Made by a program: the position numbers and the translations under genes
Part shown: positions 7,127 to 9,884 of the stretch, one piece after another
Layout: every line of letters begins with the position of its first letter
How positions within the stretch are numbered: position 1 is the first letter of the stretch
Assembly: GCA_004195335.1 (NCBI GenBank)
Contig: SDWK01000938.1
Coordinates: 1-9,884 of the forward strand
DNA: 9,884 bases
Direction of reading: 5' to 3'
From: Shewanella sp.
Lineage (GTDB): Bacteria > Pseudomonadota > Gammaproteobacteria > Enterobacterales > Shewanellaceae
Notes under the pieces: model-generated
Databases searched by the model: none
Seen by the model: the letters and a program-made list of their open reading frames with translations, nothing else
Told to the model about the DNA's origin: nothing

Positions 7127-8119
7127 TTACGATTGATGAGAAGCAAGAAACTTCAATAAGGCATCGATAGCAAAGTTACGACTCTCATCTTTTTCCATGA
7201 AAACCTCATGGCGTGCATGTGGAATATTAATTAGCTGACATAACCCACCCACAGCTCGAGATTGAGCGAGGTTATCTACCACCGTGTCTTCATCTGCCTG
7301 GAGTATCAAAATGGGCACAGGACTCTGTTGCGCAGCTAAGATAGCACGCTCTCCAGCATCGATAGATTCGTGTAACCAGCGGTTGGTCGGTGAACCTACC
7401 TGAAGCTCTGGGTGTTGTTGGTACAACTTCTTGTAATTTTCATAGCGAAGTTGGCAGTGAGTCAGGTCATTCTTGGCAAACTTAACGTCTTTGTAGTCAC
7501 TTCCCCCGAGTACGTAGTCAGGCTCTTTGTTTGAATCTGTGGTGTCGAGTAGCTGAGCCAGCCAGTGGATAAAGCGGCTGCCTACGGGCAGCTTAATACC
7601 GTACATGGGAGCGGAAAAGGCGGCGGCCTTAAAGGTCTCTGGGTGTTTATCCATGTAAAGCGTGCCGATGGTACTTCCCATTGAGTGGGCCACTAGGAAC
7701 AGGTCGTGATAATTTTTGGGCTTAACGACCATATCGATAAAGTGAGCAAAATCGTTAATGTAGGTTTCGAATCTATCGATATGTCCCTGCTGAGGGTTTT
7801 GTGTGGTTCTGCTCGATAAGCCTTGGCCGCGATGATCCAGAGTGAAGATACTATAGCCTTGGCGATAAAGATCGAAAATCAGTTCCTGGTATTTCAGATA
7901 CGATTCAATTCGACCGTTGCTGATGACGATGGCTTTCTGGCTTTTTGGGTGCTCGATAAACGAATAGGCTAGGTTAATATCACCCATTTTGATGACCGAT
8001 TCGGTAACTTGTGACCACATTGCCTGCTGCTCTGTTGAGTCAAGATTGCGCTCGGATGAGAAACTCATTCCATGGGCATCAGTTTGAATATTCGTTTGTG
8101 GTTCGATGGCTATCGACAT
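7127..8119 (-). CDS. pldB: Lysophospholipase L2-like alpha/beta hydrolase
   Basis: Probable serine hydrolase of the PldB (lysophospholipase L2) group, which releases fatty acids from lysophospholipids and can be associated with the inner membrane. The 330-residue product has PldB landmarks: GRIESYLKYQEL (about 69-80), LDHRGQG (94-100), the nucleophile motif AHSMG with Ser146, APMYGIKLP (170-178), and GSPTNRWLHESIDAGE (252-267). The acid is likely Asp278 in ADEDTVV and the base His304 in ARHEVFME, so the triad is complete. There is no signal peptide; the N-terminal 35 residues are polar and variable. The ATG at 8119 has no good ribosome site, and Met18 is an alternative start. The true substrate is not shown by sequence, and other esterases share this fold. 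Confidence 0.87.
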   Translation of the reverse strand: MSIAIEPQTNIQTDAHGMSFSSERNLDSTEQQAMWSQVTESVIKMGDINLAYSFIEHPKSQKAIVISNGRIESYLKYQELIFDLYRQGYSIFTLDHRGQGLSSRTTQNPQQGHIDRFETYINDFAHFIDMVVKPKNYHDLFLVAHSMGSTIGTLYMDKHPETFKAAAFSAPMYGIKLPVGSRFIHWLAQLLDTTDSNKEPDYVLGGSDYKDVKFAKNDLTHCQLRYENYKKLYQQHPELQVGSPTNRWLHESIDAGERAILAAQQSPVPILILQADEDTVVDNLAQSRAVGGLCQLINIPHARHEVFMEKDESRNFAIDALLKFLASHQS

Positions 8120-8151
8120 GATATTTACTGAGATTATTTATCTTGATTAGC

Positions 8152-8160
8152 AGTGTAGCA
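8152..8160 (-). promoter_or_regulatory. Candidate extended -10 promoter for the pldB-like gene
   Basis: On the minus strand TGCTACACT matches an extended -10 (TGN plus TACACT), about 32 bases before the ATG at 8119. No good -35 is visible at the right distance. The site lies downstream of the 16-bp inverted repeat, so the gene may have its own promoter and not depend on read-through from the DUF885 gene. Confidence 0.3.
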
Positions 8161-8180
8161 CAGACAGCAAATTGGCCGCG

Positions 8181-8227
8181 AGCCACGAGTTACGGGTAAG
8201 AGATCTCCTGCCCCGTAACTCGTGGCT
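8181..8227. repeat. Perfect 16-bp inverted repeat (candidate dispersed repeat or terminator)
   Basis: AGCCACGAGTTACGGG (8181-8196) and its exact reverse complement (8212-8227) flank a 15-base loop that holds the palindrome GAGATCTC (8200-8207). It lies 14 bases downstream of the DUF885 gene stop and about 60 bases upstream of the pldB-like start, both on the minus strand. As RNA it would be a very stable stem. No T tract follows on either strand, so it is not a standard intrinsic terminator. It could block 3' exonucleases or be one copy of a REP/MITE-like genomic repeat. This cannot be settled without the rest of the genome. Confidence 0.75.
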
Positions 8228-8241
8228 TACTCTAGGATTTG

Positions 8242-9884
8242 TTAGCTGCCCTTTATCGCTTCTTGGGCCGAGATAAAGTCATCTATCTGCTGCTCCAGCA
8301 CCTGCATCGGTACCGAGCCATTTTCCAGAATCGCATCGTGGAAGGCCCTGATATCAAACTCTTCTCCCAGCGCATCCTCCGCTTTGGCTCGTAAGCGTTT
8401 AATGGTGAGCTCCCCAATCTTGTATGACAGAGCTTGACCTGGCCAGGAGATATATCGGTCAATTTCGGTGGTGACATTATGCAAAGAGAGGGCGGTGTTG
8501 CTGGCCATGAAGTCTAAGGCCTGTTGACGGCTCCAGCCTTTGGCGTGCATGCCAGTGTCGACAACTAATCTGGCCGCTCGCCACATCTCATAGGTTAGTC
8601 GACCAAAATTACTGTAGGGATCTTGGTAAAAACCCGCTTCTAAACCAAGATACTCGGAGTAGAGTCCCCAGCCCTCGCCAAATGCGGATATATAGCTATA
8701 GCGGCGAAAGTTAGGTAACGAAGTGAGTTCGGTATTGAGGGATATTTGCAAATGATGTCCAGGCACGGCTTCATGAAGGGTTAGGGCTTCCATTTCGTAC
8801 AGTGGTCGCTTGTCCAGTGCATAGGTATTGACCCAGTAATAGCCGGGCTCATCATCTCTGTTAGAGCCGGAGTAGCGTCCCGTGGTGTATTTAGGCGCTA
8901 TCTCGGCCGGTACTTCCTGAATGCCATAGGGAGTGCGGGGGAGCTTGCCAAAATATTTTGGCAACATGGCGTCGGCTTTCTTAGCGATATAGGCCGCTTC
9001 TTTCAATAGCTCCTCGGCAGTCGTCGGGTAGAACTGAGGATCGGTTCTGAGGAAATGGAGGAACTCAGCGAAAGAGCCTTTAAAGCCGACCTCAGCGATA
9101 ATCGTTTTCATCTCAGCCCGAATACGTTTGACCTCTTTTAATCCCAGCTGGTGGACCTGATCTGAGTTCATATTTAAGGTGGTGTAGTACCTGACTCGGT
9201 TTTCATAGAAAGCTTCACCGTCGGGAAGACTGGCGATCGAGATACTGGTGCGGGCCCCGGGAATATAGCTTAGGGTCATAAAATCATAGAACTGCTGATA
9301 CAGGGGGAGCACGGTATTCTGAACCAGCTCATGACCCTCTTGGGTTAGTGCCGTCTTTTGTGCGTCAGTGAAATGCTTTGGGTACTGAGTGAAAGGCTTA
9401 AAGTAACCACTCTGTTCAACCGGTACGATAAAAGCGCTGATGCTGTCTTCAAATCCTTTGAGCGTTATTTTAGGCGGTGTGATCCCACTATCTAACCCCT
9501 GTTGTAACCAATGAGTCTGCTGAGCGAAGTAGGTTGGCAATGCTTTCAGTTTGGCGATGTAGTTCCTATAGTCCCGCTCAGTTGCAAAACGAGCTTTGGC
9601 TATCGAGGCGATATAGGCATGAAAACCACTCTCTGAAGAGATTGGGAGGTAGTGATCTTTATAACGATAGAGGTCGACATTATTTTGCAGCTGATCTTGC
9701 AATATTTGTGCGTTAATCTTTCCCTCTTTAGTCAGCGAGTTTCTATCCTGCGCCTTTAGTGAGTCGAGTATCGCTTGCCGTCTCTTGTTGAGCTTAGCCA
9801 GAGCCTGAGGTGACAGGTCGGTCAGTTGTCCCGCTTTACCTAAGTTGCCTTGAGAGTAGGCGAAATCCGGACTGGCATCTAAGG
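8242..9884 (-). CDS. DUF885 family putative zinc metallopeptidase, 5' end cut by window edge
   Basis: The frame is open from the stop at 8242 to the window edge, giving 546 visible residues of a family usually near 600. The missing N-terminus probably carries the export signal that many members have. A TTG at 9702 is not the start: the upstream in-frame codons, including SPDFAYSQGN and LTDLSPQALAKL, match the usual DUF885 N-terminal region. The putative metal site HEAVPGHH is at 8775-8752, and the second conserved motif EGWGLYSEYL begins at 8676, both typical of the family. Other family features are YIPGARTSI and ALSYKIGEL. Members are predicted zinc peptidases, and most have no proven substrate. 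A strong inverted repeat follows the stop by 14 bases. There is no functional link to the flagellar genes. Confidence 0.85.
   Translation of the reverse strand, partial: LDASPDFAYSQGNLGKAGQLTDLSPQALAKLNKRRQAILDSLKAQDRNSLTKEGKINAQILQDQLQNNVDLYRYKDHYLPISSESGFHAYIASIAKARFATERDYRNYIAKLKALPTYFAQQTHWLQQGLDSGITPPKITLKGFEDSISAFIVPVEQSGYFKPFTQYPKHFTDAQKTALTQEGHELVQNTVLPLYQQFYDFMTLSYIPGARTSISIASLPDGEAFYENRVRYYTTLNMNSDQVHQLGLKEVKRIRAEMKTIIAEVGFKGSFAEFLHFLRTDPQFYPTTAEELLKEAAYIAKKADAMLPKYFGKLPRTPYGIQEVPAEIAPKYTTGRYSGSNRDDEPGYYWVNTYALDKRPLYEMEALTLHEAVPGHHLQISLNTELTSLPNFRRYSYISAFGEGWGLYSEYLGLEAGFYQDPYSNFGRLTYEMWRAARLVVDTGMHAKGWSRQQALDFMASNTALSLHNVTTEIDRYISWPGQALSYKIGELTIKRLRAKAEDALGEEFDIRAFHDAILENGSVPMQVLEQQIDDFISAQEAIKGS

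Noticed and set aside
8551..8560. Plus-strand and alternative minus-strand frames inside the DUF885, pldB-like and flagellar genes
   Set aside because: They overlap strongly supported genes, have no recognisable domains and are shadow frames.
9700..9702. TTG as the start codon of the DUF885 gene
   Set aside because: The frame continues without a stop to the window edge, and the upstream codons match the family N-terminal region, so the gene is partial.

Overview
The window reads as a Gammaproteobacterium, most likely Shewanella or a close marine relative. The evidence is the kind of flagellar cluster, a PldB-type lysophospholipase and a DUF885 family metallopeptidase next to it. The genus is an inference, since no rRNA or marker gene is present.

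Positions 1-379 form an AT-rich leader (about 28 % G+C by hand count) with no gene I can support. From 380 to 7051 a plus-strand operon encodes the C-ring and export-gate part of a flagellar type III secretion apparatus, in the order fliM, fliN, fliP, a small membrane ORF, fliQ, fliR, flhB, flhA. Three features point to a secondary (lateral-type) flagellum rather than the polar one: fliM is short and lacks the N-terminal CheY-binding segment; there is no room for fliO between fliN and fliP; and the operon ends after flhA at a hairpin instead of running into flhF/flhG/fliA/che. FliM and FliN are the switch/C-ring proteins. FliP, FliQ and FliR form the export gate core. FlhB is the specificity switch, and FlhA is the proton-coupled export component and chaperone-docking platform.

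A perfect 11-bp inverted repeat at 7091-7117 separates this operon from convergent minus-strand genes. These are a pldB-like alpha/beta hydrolase (7127-8119) and, upstream of it, a DUF885 putative zinc peptidase (8242 to the window edge, 5' end missing). Between them lies a striking perfect 16-bp inverted repeat (8181-8227). These two genes look like chromosomal housekeeping genes flanking the flagellar insertion point and have no visible link to motility.

I do not see a wholly new system. The points worth a second look are the apparently CheY-blind FliM, the NPNH (not NPTH) cleavage motif in FlhB, the unrecognised 54-residue membrane ORF between fliP and fliQ, and the 16-bp inverted repeat.
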